Counted from the stretch's first letter, positions 10,759 through 18,544 are shown. The stretch: 64,000 nucleotides of DNA from Phytohabitans maris (GCF_031085175.1 NZ_JAVHUY010000044.1:21711-85710), one strand, 5' to 3'. The notes: generated by a model from the letters alone, not told the origin. Made by a program: numbers and translations.

Positions 10759-10770
10759 ACGCCGCTTTTG
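10748..10770 (+). terminator. Rho-independent terminator of the HNH gene
   Basis: AAGCGGCG (10748-10755), loop TAGA, CGCCGCTT (10760-10767), then TTG. The perfect 8-bp stem followed by T-rich sequence has the classic form. The left arm overlaps the HNH stop codon, and the palindrome can also serve the convergent sortase gene. Confidence 0.85.
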
Positions 10771-10835
10771 TTGTCTCCGGGTTGGGCTCCGGGCCGCGCC
10801 CAGCTGCGGGCACACGCCCCGGTGCCCGCCCGGTG

Positions 10836-11441
10836 TCACGCCGTGCGGGCCCGCACCAGCGAGGCGAAGACGACCACGTTGTCCTCGTACCCGGTCTCGC
10901 CGCCCACCCATCGCCCACCGCAGGTGATCAGGCGCAGACCGGGGCGGCTGAAGTCGGCGTAGAGGCGGCCGGCGGGGAGCTCGGTCTTGCCGAAGCGCTC
11001 CACCGTGTTCACCTCGAAGACCGCGACCGACCGGTCCCGCCGGGTGACCTCGATGGTCGCGCCCGGCCGGAGCCGCCGCAGGTCGTGAAAGACCGCCGGC
11101 CCGGTGCGGCTGTCCACGTGCCCCACGATGATCGCCGGCCCGAACTGTCCCGGCGTGGGGCTCTCGTCGTACCAGCCGGCCTCGTGCCGCCGGGTCGCCT
11201 CCGGTACCGCGATCGTGCCGTCGTCGGCCAGGCCCACACCGTGTACGGGGGCGCGCAGCTGGATCGACGGGATCGCGATCCGGATCGGGCGGCTCGGCTC
11301 CAGTACCGGAAACTCCAGCGGCGGCGGCCTGCTCTCCGGCTGCCCCCAGGAGGGGAGCTCGACCTGGCCCAGCCCCAGCCCGATCGCGAACACCCCGACC
11401 AGCACGAGCGCCCCGGCGGCCAGCCGGGTGCCCGCGGGCAC
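10836..11441 (-). CDS. Class F/E-type sortase
   Basis: 201 residues, membrane-anchored by an N-terminal span (LAAGALVLVGVFAIGLGLG). Sortases cleave a sorting signal in surface proteins and join them to the cell wall or another acceptor. The catalytic histidine is His108 in GHVDSRTGPAVFHDL and the cysteine Cys174 in LITCGGRW. This spacing and the YEDNVVVFA end fit the short actinobacterial class E/F sortases. It lies 4 bases downstream of a secreted protein with a C-terminal membrane anchor, its probable substrate. Family certain, class less so. Confidence 0.9.
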   Translation of the reverse strand: MPAGTRLAAGALVLVGVFAIGLGLGQVELPSWGQPESRPPPLEFPVLEPSRPIRIAIPSIQLRAPVHGVGLADDGTIAVPEATRRHEAGWYDESPTPGQFGPAIIVGHVDSRTGPAVFHDLRRLRPGATIEVTRRDRSVAVFEVNTVERFGKTELPAGRLYADFSRPGLRLITCGGRWVGGETGYEDNVVVFASLVRARTA

Positions 11442-11445
11442 GGGG

Positions 11446-11931
11446 CTACACGCGCCGGCGGCGCAGCGCGAGCAGTCCGAGCCCGGCCACCACGGCGGCC
11501 AGCCCGCCGCCGGTGAGCACCAGGGGGGTGCTCGTGCCGCCGGCCGTACCGCCGCCGCCCGTGGCCGGACCCTTCGTGGGGTGCTCCATGCCGAGGACGT
11601 ACATGGTGGTGGTGGCCGAGCTGCCGTTCGCGCAGGAGAGCTTGACCTCGTAGTCGCCGGGCCGGGTGTCGCTGGGGACCGTCACCGCCGCCACGACGAA
11701 CCCGTGCTCGGGCGCCATCTTCACCTCGCCGAACGCCTTCGACCGGGCGACCGCGTCGTTGAGGTTCTCCTGGCAGCTGCCGCGGATGCCGACCCGGTAC
11801 CCGGCCTGGATGCTGCTCGGATTGACCTCGACCCAGGCCCCGTCGGCGTAGGCGGGTGCGGGCAGGGCCAGGCAAGCCATGGCCACCATGCCCAGGGCCG
11901 CGGCGGAGCGACCCATCGTGAAAGCCCTCAT
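11446..11931 (-). CDS. Secreted, C-terminally anchored protein; likely sortase substrate
   Basis: 161 residues. A signal peptide (GRSAAALGMVAMACLALPAPAYA) is followed by an about 100-residue Ig-like beta domain with two cysteines (GSCQENL and KLSCANGS), probably one disulphide. A Gly/Thr linker, a hydrophobic helix (GLAAVVAGLGLLAL) and the tail RRRRV end the protein. That tail is the layout of a cell-wall sorting signal, but I see no LPxTG; STPLVLTGG stands in its place. A second ATG at 11916, with GAGGG upstream, is an alternative start. The sortase gene follows after 4 bases. Function unknown. Confidence 0.78.
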   Translation of the reverse strand: MRAFTMGRSAAALGMVAMACLALPAPAYADGAWVEVNPSSIQAGYRVGIRGSCQENLNDAVARSKAFGEVKMAPEHGFVVAAVTVPSDTRPGDYEVKLSCANGSSATTTMYVLGMEHPTKGPATGGGGTAGGTSTPLVLTGGGLAAVVAGLGLLALRRRRV

Positions 11932-12032
11932 GAGAGGGATCTTCGCACCCGTGTACCCACAAATCAGTGGAAAGCGGTCAAGTTACCCGCGCATGCCGCT
12001 CCGGAAACGCCAGCCGATACAAACTAGGGGGC

Positions 12033-13472
12033 ATGGCTGATCTACACGATCTCACCGCTCTCGAGCAGGCCAGTGCGATCCGCCGGGGCGAGGTGTCCAG
12101 CGCCGAACTGGTCGACCACTACCTGGCGCGGATCGAGGCGCACGGCGACACGGTGGGGGCGTTCGTCACGGTCACCGCGGAGCAGGCGCGCGCCCAGGCC
12201 AAGACGGCCGACGGCGCGCCGGCCGAAGGGCGCCCGCCACTGCACGGCGTACCCACGGCGATCAAGGACCTGACGATGACGGCGGGGGTGCGTACGACGC
12301 TCGGCTCGGCCGCGTTCGCCGACTTCGTACCGCCGGTCGACGCCGACGTGGTCGCCCTGCTCCGTGGGGCCGGCACGGTCAGCCTCGGCAAGACCACCAC
12401 CTCCGAGCTGGGCATCTCGCTCTACTCCGAGGGCGAGGTCGCCCCGCCGGCCCGCAACCCCTGGGGCCTCGCGTACACGGCCGGCGGTTCCAGCGGTGGC
12501 GCGGCCGCGGCGGTGGCGGCCGGGCTGGTGCCGTTCGCGCAGGGCTCCGACGGCGGCGGCTCGGTGCGCATCCCGGCGGCGCTGTGCGGGCTGGTCGGGG
12601 TCAAGCCCAGCCGCGGCGTGGTGTCCGGCGGGCCGCTCGGCTTCGGCGCGTTCGGGCTGCCGACGGCCGGCCCGCTGGCCCGCACGGTGACCGACGCGGC
12701 GGCGCTGCTCGACGCGATGGCCGTACCCGTGGCCGGCGAGCCCTACCTCGCCCCGCCGCCGCCCGACGGCGGCTACCTGGCCGCGGCCCGGCGCCCCGGC
12801 TCGCGGCTGCGGGTCGGGCGCTTCACCACCCCGATGCTCGCCGGGGACCAGCCGGTGGACCCCGCCTGCGCCGGCGCCGTCGACATGGCCGCCGCCGCGC
12901 TGGCCGGCGCCGGCCACGAGGTGGTCGACGTCCCGCCGCCGCTCGGGCCCGAGGTCTGGCCGCTCTTCGAGACCATCTGGTACGTGCTGGCGCTGGCCCC
13001 CGTGCCACCGGACCGTGAGCCGCGGCTGCTGCCACTGACCCGGCTCATGCGCGAGCGCGGCGCGGCGGTCACCGTGCCCCAGCTGATGACCACGCTCGCC
13101 GAGTTGCAGATACAGGTGCGCCGGGGCGTGCACGCCACCGCCGGGTACGACCTGCTGCTCTGCCCCACGCTCGCGATGCCGCAGGCGCGGGTCGGCTCGT
13201 TCACGGCGGCCGGCGACCCGGCGCTCGACTTCGACATGCAGCGGCGGTTCTCCCCGTACTGCGCGGTGTTCAACGTCACCGGCCAGCCCTCGGTCTCGCT
13301 GCCGGTCACGCAGGTCGACGGGATGCCCGTCGGCGTACTGCTGACCGGCCGCCCCGGCGCGGACGGCGCGCTGCTCGCGGCGGCCGCCGAGCTGGAGGCG
13401 TCCCTGGGATGGGGGGATCGGCACCCCGAGATCTGGCGAGCGACGCCCTCCGCTACCGTGAACGGCGTCTGA
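12033..13472 (+). CDS. Amidase, amidase-signature family
   Basis: 479 residues. The Ser-cisSer-Lys triad is complete: Lys78 (AIKDL), Ser153 (GGSSGG) and nucleophile Ser177 (GSDGGGSVRIPA). The 75- and 24-residue spacings match the family exactly. These enzymes hydrolyse carboxamides in the cytosol. No GatC or GatB gene is near, and the C-terminal part differs from GatA, so a stand-alone amidase with unknown substrate is more likely than the Glu-tRNA amidotransferase subunit. It starts at ATG 12033, 101 bases from the divergent sortase-substrate gene. Confidence 0.9.
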   Translation: MADLHDLTALEQASAIRRGEVSSAELVDHYLARIEAHGDTVGAFVTVTAEQARAQAKTADGAPAEGRPPLHGVPTAIKDLTMTAGVRTTLGSAAFADFVPPVDADVVALLRGAGTVSLGKTTTSELGISLYSEGEVAPPARNPWGLAYTAGGSSGGAAAAVAAGLVPFAQGSDGGGSVRIPAALCGLVGVKPSRGVVSGGPLGFGAFGLPTAGPLARTVTDAAALLDAMAVPVAGEPYLAPPPPDGGYLAAARRPGSRLRVGRFTTPMLAGDQPVDPACAGAVDMAAAALAGAGHEVVDVPPPLGPEVWPLFETIWYVLALAPVPPDREPRLLPLTRLMRERGAAVTVPQLMTTLAELQIQVRRGVHATAGYDLLLCPTLAMPQARVGSFTAAGDPALDFDMQRRFSPYCAVFNVTGQPSVSLPVTQVDGMPVGVLLTGRPGADGALLAAAAELEASLGWGDRHPEIWRATPSATVNGV

Positions 13473-13488
13473 GTCAGGAGTGTTGTCC

Positions 13489-13818
13489 GTGTCTGTAACC
13501 GAGACGGTGCTCGTCTTCGCCGGCATACCGCTGGCGATCGTGCTCGTGATCTCCGGCCTGGCCGCCCTCGGTGGTGGCCGTGCGGCCAAGCGCTACCGGC
13601 CGGGTCGCCCGTTCGACTTCGCCCCGGTGTGGTTCCTGGCCGCGCCGGAGCAGCTGGTCGGTGCCGAGACGGCTGGCGCCGAGGCCGCGCACGCGGAGCT
13701 GCCCGCCGGCACGCCGTCGCCCGCCGCGCTGCCCGCCGGGCCGTCTGTGGCAAAGGGCGAGCTCGTAGCGGCGCCGACACGGGTCGGACCGACGGGAGGC
13801 GCAAGTGACCGCTGGTGA
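13489..13818 (+). CDS. Small membrane protein, 109 residues
   Basis: An N-terminal membrane helix (TVLVFAGIPLAIVLVISGLAAL) is followed by a short basic stretch (GGGRAAKRYRPGRPFDFAPVWFL) and an Ala/Pro-rich tail, probably cytosolic. GTG 13489 has AGGAG 8 bases upstream. I know no function. Its last 14 bases overlap the start of the DUF5130 gene, so the two are co-translated, and membrane tethering of the DUF5130 protein is a plausible role. Confidence 0.72.
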   Translation: MSVTETVLVFAGIPLAIVLVISGLAALGGGRAAKRYRPGRPFDFAPVWFLAAPEQLVGAETAGAEAAHAELPAGTPSPAALPAGPSVAKGELVAAPTRVGPTGGASDRW

Positions 13819-14224
13819 CCACCCGGCCGAGGGCGGCACGGCCGTCCGTTCCGGCGTGCTCGACGGGCCGTTCAACACCCGGCAGCTGCTCCGCCTCGAC
13901 GAGGCGCTGCGCGTGGCCGACCGCTCCACGGGCCTGACCTTCAGTGTCTACATGGGAGACCTGGACGAGCCGGTCCGCGGCCACGCGGAAAAGCTGCACG
14001 CCCAGCTCGCCGACCCGGACCGCAGCGTGCTCATCGCGGTGTCACCCAACCAGCGCGTCCTGGAGATCGTCACCGGCGCGGTGGCCCGCAAGCGCATCCT
14101 CGACCGCGACGCCAAGCTCGCCGCCCTGTCGATGGTCGCCGCGTTCGGTGGCGGCGACCTGGCCGGCGGCGTCATCAGCGGCCTGGACCAGCTGGCCACC
14201 CACGCCGGCCGCGCCCGCGCCTAG
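13805..14224 (+). CDS. DUF5130 family protein (TPM-like)
   Basis: 139 residues. The block FNTRQLLRLDEALRVADRSTGLTFSVYMGDL followed by HAEKLHAQLADPDRSVLIAVSPNQRVLEIVTG is the DUF5130 / TPM-like alpha-beta fold, and the tail is a conserved helix pair (AALSMVAAFGGGDLAGGVISGLDQLA). No enzyme activity is established for the family. GTG 13805 is preceded by GGGAGG. It ends at a 770-base repeat-filled convergent junction. Confidence 0.82.
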   Translation: MTAGDHPAEGGTAVRSGVLDGPFNTRQLLRLDEALRVADRSTGLTFSVYMGDLDEPVRGHAEKLHAQLADPDRSVLIAVSPNQRVLEIVTGAVARKRILDRDAKLAALSMVAAFGGGDLAGGVISGLDQLATHAGRARA

Positions 14225-14263
14225 CCAGCAGTCGGGGTCCGGGTCACCGCAGTCACTTCAGCT

Positions 14264-14560
14264 AGATGTGCTCCGGTCCGCGCCGGCGGGAGACCGCATG
14301 CGCGGGTGCTTTCCCGCGGGCACCGCTGTGGCCCTCGGCGAGCTGGCGCTCGCCGAGTTCCCCGGCCGCCGCTGCCGGGGTCCGCGAGACAAGCCCAGCC
14401 CGGCCGGCTCTCGGGTCGAGCTCGACCCGCGCCGGACGGCGTCGGAGTAGCGCCCGCGCCGAGTCCGCGACCGCCGAGCCGGGCGGCTGCGGTGTGTGTG
14501 CGCGAAGCTCTCGAGCTGCACGCACAGACGGGGCAGACCGAGAGCTTCCCCGCGCACACG
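14264..14560 (-). repeat. Dispersed intergenic repeat, copy 2
   Basis: Read on the minus strand this repeats blocks of 5250-5580 in the same order: a CCCCGTCTGTGCG..GCAGCT block, GAACTCGGCGAGCG, GTGCCCGCGGGAAAGCACC, CGCGCATGCGGTC and a terminal GCGGACCGGAGCACAT. It lacks about 30 bases present in copy 1. I see no gene in 14225-14998; open frames here share only repeat-derived peptide strings. Confidence 0.75.
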
Positions 14561-14737
14561 TCGACGAGCGCTGCGCGGTCCCGCGACCCGGCGCCATCCC
14601 GATGGTCCGGAGCGCACACCGGAGGCAGGAGCGGGGTCACCGCGACCGAACGCGGAGGGTGCGGCCGCGAGACCCGCCGTCCGGACCGTCCGCGTTCACC
14701 AGCCCCGTCCGCCACTCGCCCCACGGGCGGCCATCGA

Positions 14738-14784
14738 GATCGTGGTACATAGGTGCCCCGCAGGGGCACTGGAATACCACGATC
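14738..14784. repeat. Nested palindrome
   Basis: Arms GATCGTGGTA (14738-14747) and TACCACGATC (14775-14784), both perfect, enclose GTGCCCC (14753-14759) and GGGGCAC (14763-14769) around a GCA loop. The flank at about 14795-14826 (reverse strand) resembles 4727-4756 next to the palindrome at 4764, so the two are probably copies of one element whose arms have changed together. Confidence 0.85.
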
Positions 14785-14921
14785 GCCGCGGACCCCCGCC
14801 TTCCCCGCGTCGATCAACGAAAGGCTCGCGGCCCAGCAATCGCCACCGGTGGCCGATCCTTCACCGTGGACAAGATCGGATGGCCCAACACGGCCGGCTC
14901 CACTCAAGGCGAGCGGCATCG

Positions 14922-14951
14922 GGTCCGGACCACGGCGGGCGTCGCGGTAGC
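14922..14951 (+). repeat. 30-base box, copy A
   Basis: Starts GGTCCGGACCACG and ends GGCGTCGCGGTAGC. It differs by one base from 30598-30627 and two from 61510-61539, all in the same orientation and all shortly before the end of a minus-strand gene. Confidence 0.85.
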
Positions 14952-14998
14952 TTTTGAACCGCACCTCGGACCTGCGGCGAAGCGCGGGGGAAGGGGGG

Positions 14999-15436
14999 TC
15001 AGCCGGCAGCCGGAAAGCGCTCGCGAAAGCGGGCGTCGTCCTCGTCCACGATCGGGTCGCCGGCGTCCGCGAGATAGAACGCGAGGAACGTGCTCGCCGC
15101 GTCGCCGCCGTCGAGCAGGTCGCGCCAGGTCCAGAGGTTGGGGTGCGGGATGTGGGTCGCCGCCCCGGCCGGGGTGAGGCGGGCGACGGCCTCGGCGAAC
15201 CGCTCGCGGTCCATCCGGAAGACGCCAGTGCCCGCCACGTAGCCGCAGACCGAGGCCATCACCACCGCCGGCAGCGGCCGCGCCGCGCCGGGCGGGTTGA
15301 CGTGGCCGAAGGTCAGCTCGGCGCCGTCCTTGCGGGCCACGCCGTGCGCCACCGGCGGGACGTACCCGGGGATGCCGGCCGCGTACCGCTCCTGGGCCGC
15401 GCGCAGCTCGTCGTCGGTCGCCCACGCCTCGGTCAT
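14999..15436 (-). CDS. Hypothetical protein, 145 residues
   Basis: No domain recognised. A soluble protein starting MTEAWATDDELRAAQERYAAGIPGYVPP, with AVVMASVCGYVAGTGVFRMDRERFAEAVARL and NLWTWRDLLDGGDAASTFLAFYLAD. The balanced composition and clear helices support a real protein. ATG 15436 follows a purine-rich GGAGCGGCGG and overlaps the stop of the zinc-ribbon gene (4 bases), so they form a two-gene operon. It ends 47 bases from the 30-base box. Confidence 0.65.
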   Translation of the reverse strand: MTEAWATDDELRAAQERYAAGIPGYVPPVAHGVARKDGAELTFGHVNPPGAARPLPAVVMASVCGYVAGTGVFRMDRERFAEAVARLTPAGAATHIPHPNLWTWRDLLDGGDAASTFLAFYLADAGDPIVDEDDARFRERFPAAG

Positions 15437-15636
15437 CCGCCGCTCCTCCCGCTCCGGCCAGATCCTAGAGGCAGCCGCCCCGGTGCCTCCGCGAAGGCGA
15501 GGACCTGCACCCACCGGTGCCCGCAGCCGCACCGCCGGTATCGCACCAGCCCTTCCGACGTGTGGTGCGTCGACTCGGTCTCGGCCAGCGCGGCGGGGCA
15601 CCCGCACCGGTCGCAGAACTCCATCCGCCCGTCCAT
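15433..15636 (-). CDS. Small zinc-ribbon protein
   Basis: 67 residues with CDRCGCP near the N-terminus and RCGCGHRW about 25 residues later: two CxxC/CxC knuckles around a TESTHHTSEGLVRYR hairpin, a typical zinc ribbon. The C-terminus is Gly/Arg/Ser-rich. ATG 15636 is 27 bases from the divergent CGNR gene; ATG 15624 (MEFCDRC) is an alternative start. It is coupled to the gene downstream (TGA/ATG overlap). Ligand and role unknown. Confidence 0.68.
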   Translation of the reverse strand: MDGRMEFCDRCGCPAALAETESTHHTSEGLVRYRRCGCGHRWVQVLAFAEAPGRLPLGSGRSGRSGG

Positions 15637-15662
15637 GCCACCAAGCCTGGTGTAATGGGCTT

Positions 15663-16187
15663 GTGCAGTTCAACCATTACGGCGGCACCGGCGCCTTCCT
15701 GGCCGCGGCGCTCGCGAACGCCACCGACTTCCGTCCGGCCGCGCTGGAGCGGCTGCTGACCGAGCACGAGATGACCAGCCGCAGGCTGGACCGGGCCCAG
15801 GCGGCGGTGCTGGCCGGGTGGCTGGACCGGGTGCGGCCGGTCTTCGGCGAGCCCGACCCGGCGCGGCAGATCCGGCTGGTCAACGCCCTTCTCGCGGACG
15901 CCACCACCTCGGTGCGCATCTCGACGCACGAGGGCCATCCGCCGCACCTGCACTACATCACCGGCACCGACGACCGGCTCGCCCGGATCAAGGCGACCAT
16001 CGCCGGCGGGCTCGCGGTCGCCCTCTGCGGGGCCGGCGGCCACCGTCTCGGTCGCTGCGGGCGGTCGGGCTGCCCGATCGTGTACGTGGACACGTCCCGC
16101 AACGGCCGCCGCCGGTTTTGCTCGCTGGCCTGTGCCAACCGGGTCAACGTCGCCGCCCACCGCGCCCGCGCCCGCCCGGCCGCATGA
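15663..16187 (+). CDS. CGNR zinc-finger (ABATE-type) protein, putative regulator
   Basis: 174 residues. The N-terminal ABATE-like domain binds a presumed stress signal (FNHYGGTGAFLAAALANA, then a helical middle). The C-terminal zinc finger has Cys132, Cys137, Cys153 and Cys157, ending FCSLACANRVNVAAHRAR. The usual CGNR tetrad is CANR here, within family variation. Such proteins are regarded as DNA-binding regulators. GTG 15663 has no ribosome site; TGTAAT lies 6 bases before it, so the mRNA may be leaderless. It diverges from the zinc-ribbon pair across only 26 bases. Confidence 0.82.
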   Translation: MQFNHYGGTGAFLAAALANATDFRPAALERLLTEHEMTSRRLDRAQAAVLAGWLDRVRPVFGEPDPARQIRLVNALLADATTSVRISTHEGHPPHLHYITGTDDRLARIKATIAGGLAVALCGAGGHRLGRCGRSGCPIVYVDTSRNGRRRFCSLACANRVNVAAHRARARPAA

Positions 16188-16224
16188 GCCGCTCGACAGA
16201 GCCGGGCCAGGCCGGAGCGCCGGC

Positions 16225-16323
16225 TAGTGCGCTGGCCACTAACCTTTGCCGGCTTCGCCGGCCCGGGTGACCAGCGGCCGAAGGCCGCCGGTCACCCGGT
16301 GAACGTTAGTGGCTACCGCACTA
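16225..16323. terminator. Complex bidirectional hairpin at a convergent junction
   Basis: Outer arms 16225-16243 (TAGTGCGCTGGCCACTAAC) and 16305-16323 (GTTAGTGGCTACCGCACTA) pair with three mismatches. Inside are GCCGGC-TTC-GCCGGC and a longer hairpin with CCGGGTGACC (16263-16272) against GGTCACCCGG (16290-16299) and GGCC-GAA-GGCC at its tip. The result is a branched structure. The right arm ends on the aldehyde dehydrogenase stop codon. Confidence 0.8.
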
Positions 16324-17826
16324 GCGGGTGCGGCCGTACAGCAGCTTGACGACTTTGACGATGCGGTCGACGTCCTTGGGCGTGCGCTCGAACGTCTGCG
16401 CCGGCAGCACGGACGGCCCGCGGCGCTGGGTGATCGCCTTGGCCCGGCCGAACTCGCGCAGCCCGTCGTCGCCGTGGATGCGGCCGAACCCCGAGTCGCC
16501 GACCCCGCCGAACGGCAGCGTGGACATGCCGACGAAGGTGAGCGCGGAGTTGATCGCGGTCATGCCGGAGCGCAGCCGCCGGGCGATCGCGACCGCCCGC
16601 CGCCGGCCGAAGACCGAGCCGCCCAGCCCGTACGGCACGGCGTTGGCGAGCGTGACCGCCTCGTCGGCGTCGCGCACCCGGCGGATCGTGAGCGTCGGCC
16701 CGAACGTCTCCTCGCGCACCGCCGCCGAGTCCTCCGGGACGTCGACCAGGATGGTCGGCTTCACGTACGGCGGCTGCACCGACTCCGGGCCGCCGAGCAC
16801 CGCCCGGCCGCCGCGGGCGAGCGCGTCGTCGATGTGGCGGCGGATGATGTCGAGCTGCGCGGGCATGGTGATCGGGCCGATGTCGGCACCCTCGCCCGCG
16901 CCGACGGTCAGCTTTTCGGCCTGCTGCACCACCTTGGTGACGAAGGCGTCGTAGACCGGCTCCACCGCGTACACCCGCTCGATGCCGATGCAGGTCTGAC
17001 CGGCGTTGGTGAGCCCGCCCCACACCGCCGCCTCGGCGGCCTTGTCGAGGTCGGCGTCGCTGTCGACGACCATCGCGTCCTTGCCGCCGGCCTCCATGAG
17101 CACCGGGGTCAGCGTCTCCGCGCAGGCGGCCATCACCTTGCGGGCGGTGGCGCTCGAGCCGGTGAACGCGACCTTGCTCACGCCGGAGCGGCAGAGCGCG
17201 GCGCCCACGTCGCCGAGGCCGTGCACGATGTCGAAGACCGGGTGCTCGGGCACCACCCGGGCGAACGAGTCGACCAGCCACTGCCCGACCGCCGGCGTGT
17301 ACTCGCTGGGCTTGTAGACCACCGCGTTGCCGGCGGCCAGGGCGTACGCGATCGAGCCGAGCGGGGTCACCACCGGGTAGTTCCACGGGCCGATGACGCC
17401 GACCACGCCGAACGGCTGGTACTCCAGGTGGGCGGAGAACTCGGCGAGCACGAGGCGGGTGCGCACCTTGCGCGGGCCGAGCACGCGGCGGGCGTTGCGC
17501 GCGGACCAGTCGACGTGCTCGATCGCCGCGACCGCCTCCACGATGGCCTCGGCGACCGGCTTGCCGGACTCGCTGTTGACCAGGTCGGCCAGCTCGGTGA
17601 TCTGCTGGGCGAGGAGGGCGCGCCAGCGCAGCAGCCGCTCCTTGCGCCCGGCGAAGCCCAGACCGGCCCACCACCGCCCGGCCTCCTGGCCGCGCTGGAC
17701 CGCGCGGGCCACGTCGTCGGCGCTGGCCACCGGGAAGCGGCCGGCCTCAGCGCCGGTCGCGGGGTTGGTGGAGACGAGCTCGCCGTCTTCGATCCAGGGC
17801 GCCCCTGGCGTATGCACAGCGGTCAT
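16321..17826 (-). CDS. Aldehyde dehydrogenase
   Basis: 501 residues, full length for the NAD(P)+-dependent aldehyde dehydrogenase family, which oxidises aldehydes to acids in the cytosol. Catalytic Cys279 (GQTCIGIERV) and general base Glu245 (MEAGGKDA) are 34 residues apart, as expected. Also seen: GVIGPWNYPVVTPLG, the Lys of YKPSEYTP, and EETFGPTLTIRRV. The C-terminal GMSTLPFGGVGDSGFGR resembles the succinate-semialdehyde and long-chain groups; the substrate is not fixed. ATG 17826 was chosen from homology of the N-terminus. Its promoter faces a MarR gene, a likely regulator. Confidence 0.92.
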   Translation of the reverse strand: MTAVHTPGAPWIEDGELVSTNPATGAEAGRFPVASADDVARAVQRGQEAGRWWAGLGFAGRKERLLRWRALLAQQITELADLVNSESGKPVAEAIVEAVAAIEHVDWSARNARRVLGPRKVRTRLVLAEFSAHLEYQPFGVVGVIGPWNYPVVTPLGSIAYALAAGNAVVYKPSEYTPAVGQWLVDSFARVVPEHPVFDIVHGLGDVGAALCRSGVSKVAFTGSSATARKVMAACAETLTPVLMEAGGKDAMVVDSDADLDKAAEAAVWGGLTNAGQTCIGIERVYAVEPVYDAFVTKVVQQAEKLTVGAGEGADIGPITMPAQLDIIRRHIDDALARGGRAVLGGPESVQPPYVKPTILVDVPEDSAAVREETFGPTLTIRRVRDADEAVTLANAVPYGLGGSVFGRRRAVAIARRLRSGMTAINSALTFVGMSTLPFGGVGDSGFGRIHGDDGLREFGRAKAITQRRGPSVLPAQTFERTPKDVDRIVKVVKLLYGRTR

Positions 17827-17849
17827 GCCCCGGAGTCTAGACCCAAACC

Positions 17850-17861
17850 TACCGGCCGGTA
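17850..17861. promoter_or_regulatory. Palindromic operator candidate
   Basis: TACCGGCCGGTA, a perfect 12-base palindrome, lies centrally in the 66 bases between the divergent aldehyde dehydrogenase and MarR genes. Its form fits a dimeric regulator. TetR-type proteins also use such sites, so the MarR link is inferred from position only. Confidence 0.5.
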
Positions 17862-17880
17862 AGACAGCTGCTATGTGCTG

Positions 17881-17886
17881 CATAAT
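17881..17886 (+). promoter_or_regulatory. -10 box of the MarR gene
   Basis: CATAAT ends 6 bases before GTG 17893, and no ribosome site is present, which is the geometry of an actinobacterial leaderless transcript. The imperfect palindrome TATG-N5-CATA (17872-17884) overlaps it and could be an autoregulatory site. Confidence 0.5.
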
Positions 17887-17892
17887 AACCTT

Positions 17893-18465
17893 GTGACAGA
17901 CCCCGACGCGCTCGCCGCCGTCCAGGCCTGGACCCGCCTGGATGCGGCGATCGGTGCGTTCAACCGCCATCTGGAACGGGAGCACGGCGTGACCGGCGCC
18001 CAGCTGGCGATCCTGCGCATCGTCCGCGAGTGGTCCGGCGCGGGTGGCCTCGCCCTCTCCGCCATGCGGGAGCGGCTTGTGATGCACCCGGCCACGCTGG
18101 GCCAGCTCCTCGACCGGCTCGCCACGCGCGGCCTGGTCGAGGTCTCGCCGGACCGGGGCGACCGCCGCCGCCGGCTGGTCCGCCTCACTGGCGCGGGGCA
18201 GCGCCTGCTCGACGCCGCCCCGCTGGCCGGCCCGGTGCGCCTGCGCTACCAGCCGGCCGACCCCACCCGCCTGCGCCGCCTGGCGCAGGCCCTGGACGAC
18301 GCGATCGTCCTATTTGGACTGGAGGGATACACCCATGGCGAGCGAACTGGAGAGCCTGGTCAACATCGGCCCGAAGCTGGCGGCGGACCTGCGCCAGGTC
18401 GGCGTCCCGGACGCGGAGACCCTCCGCCGGATCGGCGCCCCGGAAGCGGCCCAGCGCCTGGCTGA
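17893..18465 (+). CDS. MarR family transcriptional regulator
   Basis: 190 residues. Winged-helix MarR core: helix VQAWTRLDAAIGAFNRHLEREHGV, HTH QLAILRIVREW...LSAMRERLVMHPATLGQLLDRLATRGLVEVSPD, and wing DRGDRRRRLVRLTGAGQRLLD. MarR dimers repress neighbouring genes until a ligand binds. After VLFGLEGYTHGE the frame runs on for about 50 Gly/Pro/Arg-rich residues that overlap the next gene by 131 bases; family members usually stop near that point. This tail may come from loss of the original stop. Diverges from the aldehyde dehydrogenase, its likely target. GTG 17875 is an alternative start. Confidence 0.82.
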   Translation: MTDPDALAAVQAWTRLDAAIGAFNRHLEREHGVTGAQLAILRIVREWSGAGGLALSAMRERLVMHPATLGQLLDRLATRGLVEVSPDRGDRRRRLVRLTGAGQRLLDAAPLAGPVRLRYQPADPTRLRRLAQALDDAIVLFGLEGYTHGERTGEPGQHRPEAGGGPAPGRRPGRGDPPPDRRPGSGPAPG

Positions 18466-18544
18466 CGCCGGCCTGCGCGACTGCACCCATTCGCGGCGCG
18501 CACTGGAGGGCGCGCTGGCCGGGGTCCGCTGGACCAAATCCTGA
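18335..18544 (+). CDS. TfoX C-terminal domain (helix-hairpin-helix) protein
   Basis: 69 residues, a stand-alone TfoX/Sxy C-terminal domain: LESLVNIGPKLAADLRQVGVPDAETLRRIGAPEAAQRL followed by a short basic end. The NIGPKLAADL loop is a helix-hairpin-helix that can bind nucleic acid. The N-terminal TfoX domain is absent. ATG 18335 has GGAGG 9 bases upstream, supporting this frame although it lies inside the MarR frame's tail. Role unknown. Confidence 0.78.
   Translation: MASELESLVNIGPKLAADLRQVGVPDAETLRRIGAPEAAQRLADAGLRDCTHSRRALEGALAGVRWTKS

Noticed and set aside
14225..14998. Frames that appear as small proteins sharing the string YRDARRGPD with frames near 30.6 and 61.5 kb.
   Set aside because: The shared peptide comes from the 30-base non-coding box read backwards; nothing else in the frames agrees.
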